This document shows positions 25,288 through 41,329 of a stretch of DNA of 64,000 nt, in pieces. Position 1 is the stretch's first letter. Each line of letters begins with the position of its first letter. Made by a program: the position numbers and the translations under genes. The stretch is from Tolypeutes matacus (taxonomy: Eukaryota > Chordata > Mammalia > Cingulata > Chlamyphoridae): NCBI GenBank assembly GCA_026826555.1, contig JAKSZT010053883.1:26314579-26378578 (forward strand). Direction: 5' to 3'. A model generated the notes under the pieces. The model was not told the origin of the DNA. It was given only the letters and a program-made list of their open reading frames with translations, and ran no database searches.

Positions 25288-25297
25288 GCGCATGCGC
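25288..25297. promoter_or_regulatory. NRF1-type site
   Basis: The perfect palindrome gcgcatgcgc, the core NRF1 recognition sequence, lies midway between the two divergent genes. NRF1 sites are frequent in bidirectional housekeeping promoters. Binding here is inferred. Confidence 0.6.
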
Positions 25298-25439
25298 GGG
25301 CGGAGCGGAATGCCCTTAGAGGCGGGGCGGTTTCCTGCCAATCACCGCTTGTTGCCACCCCCCCAACCTGGAGCTGGCCGGGCTGCCTCCGGGTGGGGGA
25401 GGTCGGGGAGGGGGCGATAAAATGGCGCCGGGGGCGGAG

Positions 25440-25482
25440 TGAGGCACAGTCGTTCGCCCAGGCTTCGGGCCGGCTTCCGGAG
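25440..25482 (+). other. S100PBP: inferred non-coding exon 1 of S100PBP
   Basis: S100PBP coding starts only at 31793, so an upstream non-coding exon is needed. The best candidate begins just after the aaaatggcgccgggggcgg element and ends at a plausible donor, cggag|gtgaag (25482/25483). Start and end are estimates from motifs and from the known head-to-head arrangement with YARS1. Confidence 0.5.
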
Positions 25483-28024
25483 GTGAAGAGCTGGAGGGAC
25501 AAGGGGGTCCGCGTTCCTTGGCTGGGAGGGGGATGGGGGCGCCTGTTGCTTCTCCAGGGGACCTGAACGCCGTCCGCCCCGTTGAGGGGTTGGGAGGCCC
25601 TCGCCCTGCTGGGAGAAGGGCTCGTTCTTGTTCCTGAGGTGATGGCGGGGAGAGGGGGTTGGGGGATGTCCCTGTCTCTTGCCTCTACGTCGGCGGATGA
25701 TAGAAGTCCCTCACCCTGCTGAGGAAAAGGGAGGCCGTCTGGTCACCTGAGAGGCGGGAAGCCATGTCTGCTCTCCCTGCTCAGTGGGGGCTGGGGGAAA
25801 GGATGTGTAGGGCAGTGGGTGATGTCTCTGTCCCCCGCGCCACTTATGGGGAAGGGTGTTGCTAGGCAGAAGATCGCGGTCTTTCCGCCGCGCCTTGCGG
25901 GTGGGGGAGGGAGAGGATGACACCCCTCCCACGTGAGAGCGGGGTTCTTGCTTTAGCTGAGGAGTGGGTGTGGGCAGCAATCCTCAGCGAGAGAGGCGCC
26001 GGGCCCCGGCCTCCTGAGGGGCGGATTTTGCCCCTGCTGGGGGAGGGTCGAGGAGAAAGCCTGCGCTTCTCCCGCGTTTAGCGGGAGGCGGGAATTCTTG
26101 GTCTTCTCGGAGAAGGGAAGTGCGAAGGCCCTGCCCGGAGGGCGATGCCTATGGTGGCCGTTGCATTTCTGAGCGAGAGCGGGAGACGGCTGGCAGTATC
26201 CTCCGAAGGGAAAACTTGGACCACCCTTCTCCCTGGTCTTCAAGGTCTAGAGACCTCACCAGTTCCTTCCTTGGAAGGAAGGCAGTTGCCACCGCAGGAT
26301 GGGCCCAGGAAAGGACCGAGAAGTGGTTCAATTATCCACCAACAGCCCTAACTTGCTCCTCAGTTTCTTATGGATATGTTAGAGGTTCCAAGCGTCAACA
26401 AACCTGTCTAATAATTTTTTAGAAAAACATCTTTTTTAAAAGAACCTGTTGCTGCAGCTTACTAATATCTGGCTTCCATGCCTACGTTGAAAAAGATTCC
26501 TGGTACTCTGATCTAGTGCAATACCTAAGAAGAGATTTCCAGCCCTGGGTTTTTCCATCCCACAGTGTTTCCATTTACCTCAATGGGAGTTGCATAGCTC
26601 TTACAGATAATTTGTTTTTAAATGTTATGCCCGTTTTCTGAGCTGAGTGCCTTTTGTGCTGTGCCCGGGTATCTTTTATGCTGTGTGCTTCACACGTATT
26701 GCATGTAGGAAAAGGTTGAAAATCAAAGGCTAGAGGGGAAGTGCTGTTCATTGGAAATAATCCTTACCCTTGACCATACCTGCCAGGCCCAGCTTGGTAA
26801 GGGTCTTGGTTTTAGAGCCTCAAAAGAGGGATATATATGGTGTGTCTGGTTTGCAATTTAGTGACCTGAATAAACTAATGCTTTGTGTTCTAAGGCAGTA
26901 GGTTTTCTAAGGTAAGATAAAAATAGAAAGGGAACCAGTTTCTGAGGTTGCAACCAGGAGGTTAGAGAACAGAGCGAGGGGGTGGTAAACTGAAGTGTGA
27001 AGAAGGGGGTGGACAGGTGAGAGAGGCGTGGAAGGACAGAATAAGGTCACAGAAGGGATGGGGAGCAGAGGAATTAAGAGATAGAATTGGGAGATGGGAA
27101 AAATATTCTTCTCTTAAAGGGGTCCCCATATTTTGAGTGGAGGTTACAAAGCAAGTACCAAGAAAGCCAGGTGATGGTGAAATGGCAAACAGAAGTACTA
27201 AGGCTGTCTTGTGGAACTTCATTTTCGAACCTAAATTTTAAATAAATTTCATCCCTTGCAAAGTCATTAATATCAATTATCATTAGTATAGGACTTTTAG
27301 GTTTAGAATACATTCATAAACATTTCATTTGATCCTCGTATGTTTGAAGTTAATAAATATTTTCCTTTTTTTTTCCCAGATGAGTGTTCGTATCTATATT
27401 GAGGTTCAGAGATGTCAATCAAGGTCTCTGAATTTCAGTCCAGTGCCTCTATGCAAGGCACAGTTTGCCTGATATTTCAGGTGTCCATCCAGCCTGGTTT
27501 TTAATTCAATGTGGTTGAACTTTAGGTTAAACTAGAAGAGAATATGTATCGCATACTTGGTAATTTCTAAACAAGGAGGCACGAGGGGACGAGGGGACGT
27601 GGCCTCACAGTTTAACATTCTCCCCCCACCCCCCATTCCTCTGCGTCTCTTCAAACTCTTAAGGGGTTGGGGAAGTGATAAGTTGGGATGAAATGATAAC
27701 TACAGCCACCATTTATTTTCCTCTTACATTGTTCGTATAGTGGGCTAAGTGCTTTTTGTTAATGATTTCATTTAATTCTTGGCAATAATCCAATGAGGTA
27801 GGTAGTATTATGGTCCCTATTTTATAGGGGAGGACATTTGAGACTTCAGTATGTAATCATTGTTTCTTTCTCACTAATTTTTAAATGTTTTATAAATATT
27901 TCAAGCATATATAAATTATAGAAGTAACATAATAATGAATATTATTATACCATCTAGCTTATGTTGCCATATTTGACCTTTTTTTGTGACTTTTTAAAAA
28001 AAGTTTTTAAAAAATAATTCCAAT

Positions 28025-28172
28025 ATATATATATCCCCCCCTCCCATGGCTCCCTTGTCTGTTTATTCGTTGTTTTTGCTCATTGTTTGCTTTAGGAGGC
28101 ACTGGGAACCAAACCCGGGACCTCCCATGTAGGAGGTGAATGCTCAACTGCCTGAACCACATCTACTCCCTT
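28025..28172 (-). mobile_element. SINE monomer
   Basis: Antisense copy: 'tgtttattcgttgtttttgc', 'taggaggcactgggaacc', ending 'ctgaaccacatctactccc'. Same family as 12938-13119. It is the only armadillo-type SINE in S100PBP intron 1. Confidence 0.8.
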
Positions 28173-30479
28173 CTTAGTGATGTTTTAAAGAAATAAAACA
28201 TTGCAGATAGAATTGAAGTTCCAATGCCCACTTGTCATTCCACTCCCTTCCTACCACCAGAGGTAATCACGATCCTGATAGTGCTTCTCATTCACGTGCA
28301 TGTTTGTATGATTTTATACACATATCCATAATCAATATATGGTTTTATTTCTCCAGCAAACAAATTACAAGGGAAAAAATGGGTGGGGAATCTATAGATT
28401 AAAATACTTATAAAACATGTCAGGCAATCGCAACGTATGGCTCTAGAAAAATAACCTTTGATTAGAAAACTGAACTGGATATTTTATGATATTAAGGAAT
28501 TCTTGTTATTTACAGATGAAATGTCTGAATGTGAAATGTCTGAATGATGTGATGTCCAGGATTTGCTTCAGAATAATATGGTAGAGGGGGAAAGTGAATG
28601 GGACAAGATTAGCCATGGTTGATAGCTGTTTGGGCTGGGTATGTAGGGGTTCATTATACTATTCTGTTATTTTTGTATATACTTTAAATTCTCTATAATA
28701 AAATTATTTTTTAAATGAGGAAATAAAATTGCCAAGATAATGGTTTGTACAAGTTAAAAATTATATATATGGTAATGTTTTGCATGCTTTTGCTCTCAGA
28801 ACTCTTAGGATAGTCTATGTGAGATGCTCAGAAGAGCCAGTGCTCCTAGATGGCATGTGGCTTAGTAATCGATGATTGCAGTGGTTGTAAAGGATATTGG
28901 TCCTGTGTATGCACAGTCAATTTTCAAATAATGATGTTCTTCCACAGAGGTTTGGCCACATTTGGGGGTGTTTCTTATGTTCTTCCATTTCATTTGGGAG
29001 GCCAAGGGAAGCCCTCCATACTCAGTAGAGTGGCTTAAATAATTTTTGCCCCAGGACCAAATGCCCTCTTTGATGTCTGCATCATCCATTGTATAATAGA
29101 GATTGAACCAAACTTAGAATCCTGAGTTTGGATTCTAGCTCTGCCATTTGCTGACCGACCCTGGGCATATGTATCTCAAGGATGATAGAAAAAACATTGC
29201 CTTTGGAATTAGACCTGGGTTGGATCCTTGTTCTAGCATTATTAGGTATGTGTACTTGGTTGAGTTATTTAATTCCTCTGAACTTTCAGTTTCCTAAGAG
29301 GTCAATCTGTCGAACTCTATTTAGTCAAGCAAGCTCTAGATTATTTTGGACTAGACCTTCTGGAAGGAATTGGGGTGGAAGAAGATATTTCTAAAAAATA
29401 TAGCTGCTTTAAACCCTGTGCCTGTTATACTTGCGTTTGACAACCAAAAACTTTAAGTAAAAGAAAAAATTTTCCAGAAGTATTTTCTTACTGCTGCCCA
29501 AAGATGTAACTTCTCTCTTTAAATTCAGTCACTGGGCTGAGATTACTTTTCTCTTCACAGAAGCACCTACTTCTATGCCTGGACTCTCATAATTGCTGGC
29601 AAACTGGTAAATTAAAAAGTCTTAGCAACTCAAAATTTAAATTCAACAGAAAGCTTTACAGGTGTTTTGAGGGGTTAAACTAGAGCTGTAAAACGTGTCT
29701 CACAGTATCTGCCTCACAATAGGTACCTAATAAATATTTTTTCCCTTTCTGTTCTATCTAATTTCTAAGATGAGTAAATTTAAAGAGGTTTCTTCTAAAA
29801 TTCTGTAATCTGTCCCCGTTCCCTCTTAACTCTTTCTCTATTACTTGATTGTCCATACCTTTTTATATTGTCTCATATGGATGCTTAACTTTCAATAATG
29901 TCTCCTTAGCAAGGCTATATTCCTTGAGGGTGGGAATCACTTAGACACATATTATCTAAATTACTGTTATATGATGATAGTAGCTCTTAAGATGTCTTCC
30001 AAAAGAAAGCATAGATTAAGCTAAAACTCAGGGTGCATTATAGAAGGGAGTGGAGAAGGGGGGTCATTTATGGTTAAAAGGCTACAATGAATTTTCCAAA
30101 TTATTGAGTTCAGTATTTAAGCATTTGTCACAGCTTCTTTGATGTTGACATATGATATATGAAATATCAGCTTTTAAATCCCTTCACTTAACCTTTCATC
30201 TAGAAAACAACTATAGATCAGGTCTATCATTAGCTTTTTAAAAACTATGTTTTCATTATACAAGTAATACATAAATATTCAAATAGAAAATAAGATAATA
30301 CTGACTAAAGTTTTCCCTTGACCTCTCCCTATCCCCCTGCTTGTTATAACAGTCATCAATTTTGTATTTGTATATTTTCAGGACTTTTTATGTATTTAAT
30401 ATTGTTTTGAAAGTGAGATTTGTGTGTGTGTGACTGTGATTAATTTTTATTTCTTATTGGAATCTTAGACATCACCTAG

Positions 30480-30630
30480 TCCCCCTTCTCTACTTCTTTT
30501 CCATTTTATAAATGAGGAAACTTAAGTCCAAGTGGTTAAGTGGCTTGCCCAAGTTATTAGAGCTGGTTAGTGGCCGAACTAAGACTACAATCCAGGTCCT
30601 TGGGCTCCAAAGCCTGTATTCATCTTATTA
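30480..30630 (-). repeat. MIR SINE, antisense
   Basis: 'ccattttataaatgaggaaacttaag' then 'cttgcccaagttattagagctgg' and 'aatccaggtccttgggctccaaagcc' are the reverse complement of the MIR core in the right order. Confidence 0.85.
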
Positions 30631-30871
30631 AAGCAAATCATATTCTTAAGTATAATTGTTGGGAGGAACAAAACTAGTTCCTTAGTTGCATAATTTTTTT
30701 CTCTACAGATTTTTCTTTGGTATTCTTGACTCAAAATCCAACTTTCTGGTATAAAAAACATCAAGATCAAAATGAATAGTTGGAGCACCTTAAAGCACAA
30801 TACAGTTTGACTTTGTAATTAGCAGAGTTGAAAGTGATGAAAAGATCCTCTAATTTTCTTTGTGCCTGCAG

Positions 30872-30988
30872 GAAGGTGGGCGTCAATCATTTTGACAAGT
30901 CTCCTGAAAGGAACAGCTAGCAGGAGCTGGAACCTTTTTCCATTTGGTCTCGTGGCAAAGGCAGAGATTGCTCCAGCAGCTCCACACA
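30872..30988 (+). other. candidate non-coding 5'-UTR exon of S100PBP
   Basis: A repeat-free 117-nt stretch preceded by an acceptor-like tract (ttttctttgtgcctgcag) and followed by a donor-like aca|gtatgg. It contains no long frame. It is a possible alternative 5' exon before the start-codon exon, or simply unique intron. No transcript evidence is available. Confidence 0.2.
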
Positions 30989-31179
30989 GTATGGAAGACA
31001 GTTCTTTTATCTTCTTGTACTCTTAAAGTTATTATTTTTTAATTTCAAAAGTAACATTTGTATTTTAAAATGTGTAAACTCTGAAAATCCAAATATTTTA
31101 CATATATATGTGTGTTTTGTTTTTAAACATACATTTTAAATAAAAATAAGATCAATATGATACATATTCTTCTGCATCA

Positions 31180-31500
31180 TGGATTTCATTCCATGACAAT
31201 ATAATATATAGCTATTTCATTATGTTTTTAAATAGTCATAAAGTATTCCATGGTAAAAATATGCAATGATTTTACTGAATAGTTCTCCTGGTGATGTACA
31301 TTTAGGTTTCCTCCAATATTTGGCTGTTTTGGATGCTGCTGCTTTGAATATCCTTGTATATGAATCTATGTGCATTTGTGCAGGTACTTTTTTTTTTTTT
31401 TTTTTTCTTTTTTTTTTGTGCAGGTACTTTTATAGGATAAATTTCCAGACGTGAAATTGCTGGGTCAAATGGTATGCCAAGTTACTGTCTACAAAATATT
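31180..31500 (-). mobile_element. L1M 3' fragment with a pure poly(T) insertion
   Basis: Antisense L1 words 'tattccatggtaaaaatatgc' and 'gaaattgctgggtcaaatggtatgcc' show an old L1 fragment. Within it, 24 T-rich bases (31391-31414) separate two copies of the 16-bp tttgtgcaggtacttt (31375-31390 and 31415-31430). Confidence 0.75.
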
Positions 31501-31768
31501 GTGCTGACTTATTCTCTGACTGATAGTGAGTGCTTATTTCTCCATATCCTCGCCAATCCAGATTATCACTAGTTATCTTAATTTTTTCATTTGATAAGGA
31601 AAACTGTGTATCAAGTATTTCCATGATTCTGCTAAGGTTAAATATCTTAAAGTTCTTTCTCATGTTACAAGTCACAGCGCAAAGAATTTGAAATATTACA
31701 TAGAGGATACCACCTCTGTACAGCAAGCACATTGGAGTTGTATAAGGGTATTTCTTGTTCCTCAATGA

Positions 31769-32773
<1,005 letters not shown>

Positions 32774-33214
32774 TAGGATGAGATGGCTGAACATATGACA
32801 TGTGACATTGGACAGGTGAGATTGGCAGCAGCTTATTAATTACATACACTCAACAGCCCTGGGGAGGTGGGCCCTGTACCTCATGTAGGGCCACTTGGGG
32901 TTACACTCAAGAGTAGAGTGAACCAGTAGAGGCTCTGGAAGGCAGGTTTTGTAGTGACAAGAGGATGGGATAACTTCTGGTCCCTGCAGGAGGATGTGGT
33001 TGGTTGGTTTGTATATTTCCCTTGCTGACAGGGTACTGAAGCCCTTTGGGTTGTAGACCAGGTGGAATGCAGCTGGTCTGGCTGATAGGGGAACTAGTCA
33101 GGTGGGGAACATTTCCCTTTGGGTGTAGTGAATGCCTGGTGGGGGAGAGCCCTTTGAGGCTCAAAGATGTCAAGGCAGCACTTGAAATTTTAGGTCTTAC
33201 AATACATATTTGAA

Positions 33215-34160
<946 letters not shown>

Positions 34161-34399
34161 ACTGCTTTTGATCAACTACTTCAGATCTCTGGAGGGCCAT
34201 CTCTGAGGGTGGCCATTGTTCCAGCATCCCTCAGGCAAAAGTGGCAGAGGAGGTGTTTTGTTTTGTTTTGTTTTGTTTGTCCCTTTTCTCTTTCCATTCC
34301 CTGTTGGGGGGAGCAAAGAAGTTTGGAAAAGTCACAAATTGATGGCTCCAGCCCTAAGTGACAACAGCAACAACAAAAACCAAGCAATCCTAGAGGAGT

Positions 34400-35994
34400 G
34401 GGAGAACTAGATATCCAGAGTTATAACAACATAATACTCAGAATGTCCAGTTCTCAGTAAAAACTTAGGAAACACACAAAGAAACAGGAAAGTATGGCCC
34501 ATTCACAGGAAAAAAAAATTGCCAAAAAAAAAATCCCTGAGGAAGTTCATGCATTGGAAATATTAGAGGAAGACTTTAAATCAACTGTGTTAAATATGTT
34601 CAGTAAGTTAAAGGAATCCATGTACAAAGAACTATAGAAAGTTAGGAAAACATTGTCTGAACAAAATAAAGAGATGGAAATTATAAAAAGGAACCCAACA
34701 AATTTTGAAGCTGCAAAGTACAGTTATTGAAATGAAAAACTCAAACAGATTCATGGCAGATTTGAACAGACAGAAGTAAGGGTCAGAGAACTTGAAGACA
34801 AGACAATAGAATTATCCAGTGTGAGGAGCAGAAATAAAAAATAATGAAGAAAATTGACCAGAGCCTGAGGGAACTGTGAGACACCATCAGGCATACCAAC
34901 ACATACATCATTGGAGTCCCAGAAGGATAAGCGAGAACAAGGCAGAAAAAGAATATGAAGAAATAATGACAGAAAACTTTCCAAATCTGATGAAAGACAT
35001 GAATATACACATCCAGGAGGCTCAACGAACTCCAAGCAGGATAGACTCCAAGAGATACACCAAGACACATAGCAAAATTGTCAAAATCCGATGACAGGAT
35101 TTTGAAAGCAGCAAGAAAAAAGTGACTTGTCACATACAAGGGATCCCAATAAGATTAATAATGGATTTCTCATCAAAAACCATGGAGGCCAGCAGACAGT
35201 GGTATGACATATTTTAATTCTTAAAAAAAAAAAACTCAACCAAGAATTCTCTATCTGGCAAAATTTTCTTTCAGAAATGAAGGAGAAATTTAGATATTTA
35301 CAGATAAAGAAAAGCTGAAAGAGTTCATTATCAGAAGACCTGCCCTACAAGAAATGCCAAAGGGTGTCCTTCAGGCTGAAATAAAATGACATTAGATAGT
35401 AACTGGAGGGAAGCGGCTGTGGCTCAATCAGTAGGGCTCCCGTTTACCATATGGGAGGCCCAGGGTTTGATTCCCGGGGCCTCCTGGTGAAGGCAAGCCC
35501 GCCCGCACGGGCGTGGTTAGCTGACCCAGCGAGCACAAGCAGCAAGGGAGGGATAAATGAATAAATAAATAAAATCTTTAAAAAAAAAAAAAAAAAAAAG
35601 ATAGTAACTGGAAACCATAAGAAGAAGAAAAAGAACACTAATAAAGGTAGCTACATAGGTAATCATAAAATACTGTATTACTGTACTTTTGGTTTGTAAT
35701 TGCTTCCCTCCTTTTCATATGACTTAATGGACAAATGTGTAAAATAACATTTTAAATCTATGTTAATGGGCATACAATGTATAAGATGTAATCTGAGACA
35801 ATAACCATATAAAGGGGGAAGAATGGAGATATGTGAGAGTAGAGAATTTGTATACTACTGAAACTAGGTTGGTACTAGTCAACTATGTTATTATTTAAGA
35901 TGTTAATTGTTATTACAAAGGTAACCAGTAAGAAAATAACAAAACAAAGTTGAGAAAAAGAAAGGAGAAAGGAAACAAAATGTTAAAGTGGTAG
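34400..35994 (+). mobile_element. L1/HAL1-like ORF1 region
   Basis: Sense words 'ttggagtcccagaagg', 'gaaataatgacagaaaac', 'atccaggaggctcaacg', 'aagattaataatggatttctcatc' and 'gacctgccctacaagaaatg' follow the order of L1/HAL1 ORF1 and its 3' flank. Stops break the frame. A DAS-III SINE is inserted at 35408-35598. It lies in the S100PBP intron, same strand as the gene. Confidence 0.8.
35408..35598 (+). mobile_element. DAS-III SINE
   Basis: Near-consensus copy with a perfect 14-bp TSD, agatagtaactgga, at 35394-35407 and 35599-35612. It is in sense orientation inside the S100PBP intron. Confidence 0.95.
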
Positions 35995-36456
35995 TTTGGA
36001 GCTGTATGTACCCTAGAGAAACATGTTTTTAAACTAATCCATTACTGTGGGTATGAACCCATTGTAAATACGACCTTTTGAGGAGGTTCCTTCAGTAAAG
36101 GTGTGGCATAACCCAATCAAGATGAGTCTTAATCCTATCATTGAAGTCCATTAGAAGCCTAATGAAATTCAGAGAGAGCCACAGGGGTTCACACCAGAAG
36201 GTGAACATCAGTGGAACCCAGAAGAGAAGGGAGAGACCAAGAAATGCTGCCATGTGCCTTGCCATGTGACCAGCAAAGGACCAAGGATCACTGGCAGCCA
36301 GCCCCAGAATAATCCTACATCAAAAAACCACCTTGATGATGCCTTGATTTAGGCTTTCTCTTCACCTCAAAACCATGAGCCAATAAATTCCCACTGTTTA
36401 AGCTGACCCATTGCATGATATTTGCTTGAGCAGCCAAGGAAACTAAACCAGTAACA
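35995..36456 (+). mobile_element. LTR-like element (ERVL-MaLR type, tentative)
   Basis: A block of about 460 bp unlike the L1 on either side. It has 'ggtatgaacccattgtaaatacg', 'ccatgtgccttgccatgtgacc', 'ttgatttaggctttctcttc' and an AATAAA-containing segment 'ccaataaattcccactg' followed by 'gagcagccaaggaaactaaacc'. The order of a Cys/Pro-rich middle, polyadenylation signal and end resembles mammalian MaLR solo LTRs. No internal viral genes are present. Confidence 0.5.
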
Positions 36457-36479
36457 TAAATAAAAGCAACTAAATACAC

Positions 36480-37510
36480 AAAAATAATGGAATAATTGCA
36501 CCAAAAGCACGAGCAACAAAAGAAAAAGTAGATAAAATGGACTTCATCAAAATTCAAAGGACATTATCAAGAAAAGTGAAAAGGCTATCTACAGAATGGG
36601 AGAAAATATTTAAAAATCATATATCTGATACCAGAATATATAAAAAATTCAATTCAACAACAAAAAGACAACCCAATTAAAAAATGGGCCAACGATTTGA
36701 ATAGACATTTCTCCAAAGAAAAGATATTCAGATGTCCAGTAAGTATGTGAAAAGATGCTCAACATCAACCATCAAGGAAATGTAAATTAAAACTACAAGA
36801 TACCGCTTCACAACTACTAGGATGCCTATTATTAAAAAATCTGAACACAACGAGTATTGGGGAGGGTGTGGAGAAATAGGAACCTTTGTTCATTGTTAGT
36901 GGGAATGTAAAATGGTGCAGCCACTGTGGAAAAGTTTGGCATTTCCTCAGAAAGTTAAACATATAATTACTATATAAACCAGCCATTTTCTCATAGAATT
37001 TTCCGTCTCCGAAAGAACTGAAAGCAGGAACTTGAACAGATATTGCACACACCGATGTTCATTGAAGCATTTTTTACAATAGCCAAAAGGGGGAAGCAAC
37101 TCAATATATTTCTTTCAATGGATGAACGGATAATAAAAATGTGGTATATCCATACAGTAGAATATTGTTAGCTGTAAAAAGAAGTGAAGTGCTGATACAT
37201 GCTACAACATGGATGAACCTTGAATATATCATGTTGCATGAAACAAGCCAGACAGAAAAGGACAAATATTGTATGTTTTCTCATATATGAAATACTTAGA
37301 ATAAGCAAATTCAGATAGAAAGCAGAATAGTGGTTACCACGGGTGGGTGGAGGAGAGGAGTGGGAGTTATCACTAAATGAGTCTGAGCTTTGGTTTAGGA
37401 TGATGAAAATAGTCTGGAAATAGTGGTAAAAGTTACACAGTATTGTCAATGTGCTTAATGTCAAAGAATTGTCCACTTGAAATGGTTCAGATGATTTTTA
37501 AGTTAGGTAT
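36480..37510 (+). mobile_element. L1 ORF2 C-terminal and 3' end, older
   Basis: 'gcaacaaaagaaaaagtagataaaatgg', 'ttgaatagacatttctccaaag', 'gtggagaaataggaacc' and 'tagtgggaatgtaaaatggtgcagcc' are the L1 ORF2 C-terminal region. It ends about 37510 with a typical L1 3'-UTR sequence. Many stops are present. Confidence 0.88.
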
Positions 37511-38368
37511 ATTTTGCCACTGTTAAAGGAATTGATTCCTATCCATATAGAAAATCATTTAGACATCTCTAACTTACATCAACTATCCTTGGTGAAAAAT
37601 TATATTCAGGGTTGCATGAAAAATTCTTTTCAGGGTTGCAGGTTTGGGTGGTTTTCAATCTGTTCTCTTTCTGCCAGGAGATGGCAGTGTCTCTACATGG
37701 GCCTTTTCCATAGACTGCATTAGAAAATCTGTTTCTTAGATTAAGTTAGATTGGTTTCCTTATAGTGAGTTATTTTTCATTTTCAAATTTTGATTACCCG
37801 GATATTATGGTTATTCTGCTTTTAAAATTTTAAAACATTATAGATAAGGCTAAATTCCCTTTTGACTTTCATCCCCAATCCCAGTTTCTTGTATTTTTGC
37901 ATAATTGAGGGAATCATTGTGAGTTGCTTACAATGGAAATTATTTCAAAGAACACAAGTCAAGCTACTTGGAACAGTAATAAATTTGCTATTTCAATATT
38001 CTCACCCACTGACTCCTCAGCACAGTACAATCAGTATGTGCAAGGACCAAGTCTTTTTCTCATTCACCTTGTCTGTGGCTCTGTGAAGGTACCTGTTTCC
38101 TGACTGTGAATTACTGAACAATGCTTTTTTTTTTTTTTTCCCCTCTAGGGACTAGATAGATAATCTTCCACCTTCCTAAAGCCTTGTTAGCAGGAAGTTG
38201 TATCTATTTCTTCTCTCCATACTTGATTTCAGCATCATGCTACTTGACGAATACTGACTTCTGTCACTGGATCTTAAAGGGAATTTTAATTCTGAAAGTT
38301 ACTTATTTTAACCAAAAGCAGTGTGTGACTTTTCTCTATAAAGAACTAAACTCATGGGTTCTAATTGA

Positions 38369-41222
<2,854 letters not shown>

Positions 41223-41232
41223 TCTTTCTTCC

Positions 41233-41322
41233 TTTTTTTTTACCAGGAGGTCCCGGGGATCGAACCCGGGTCCCTCCATATGGGAGACGGACGCCCAACC
41301 AGTTGAGCCACATCCGACCCCT
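41233..41322 (-). mobile_element. short tRNA-derived SINE
   Basis: Antisense head with a B-box-like 'cggggatcgaacccgggtcc', ending 'gccacatccgacccc'. TSD ctttcttcc at 41224-41232 and 41323-41331. Confidence 0.88.
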
Positions 41323-41329
41323 CTTTCTT

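Larger units (their letters stand above)
24840..26180. promoter_or_regulatory. CpG island, shared YARS1/S100PBP promoter
   Basis: A sharp rise in G+C and CpG with no repeats, covering YARS1 exon 1 and the inferred S100PBP exon 1. Between the genes it holds GC boxes (ggggcggtt at about 25325-25333 and gggggcgg near 25431), an NRF1-type palindrome gcgcatgcgc (25288-25297), a CCAAT box (25338-25342) and aaaatggcgcc (25419-25429), a YY1-like motif at the S100PBP start. The layout is typical of a divergent housekeeping promoter. Transcription factor use is inferred from motifs only. Confidence 0.88.

Noticed and set aside
24841..26422. Several 60-140 codon open frames in the CpG island on both strands
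   Set aside because: High G+C makes stops rare. They overlap the promoter and 5' UTRs, have Arg/Pro/Gly-rich composition and match no known protein.
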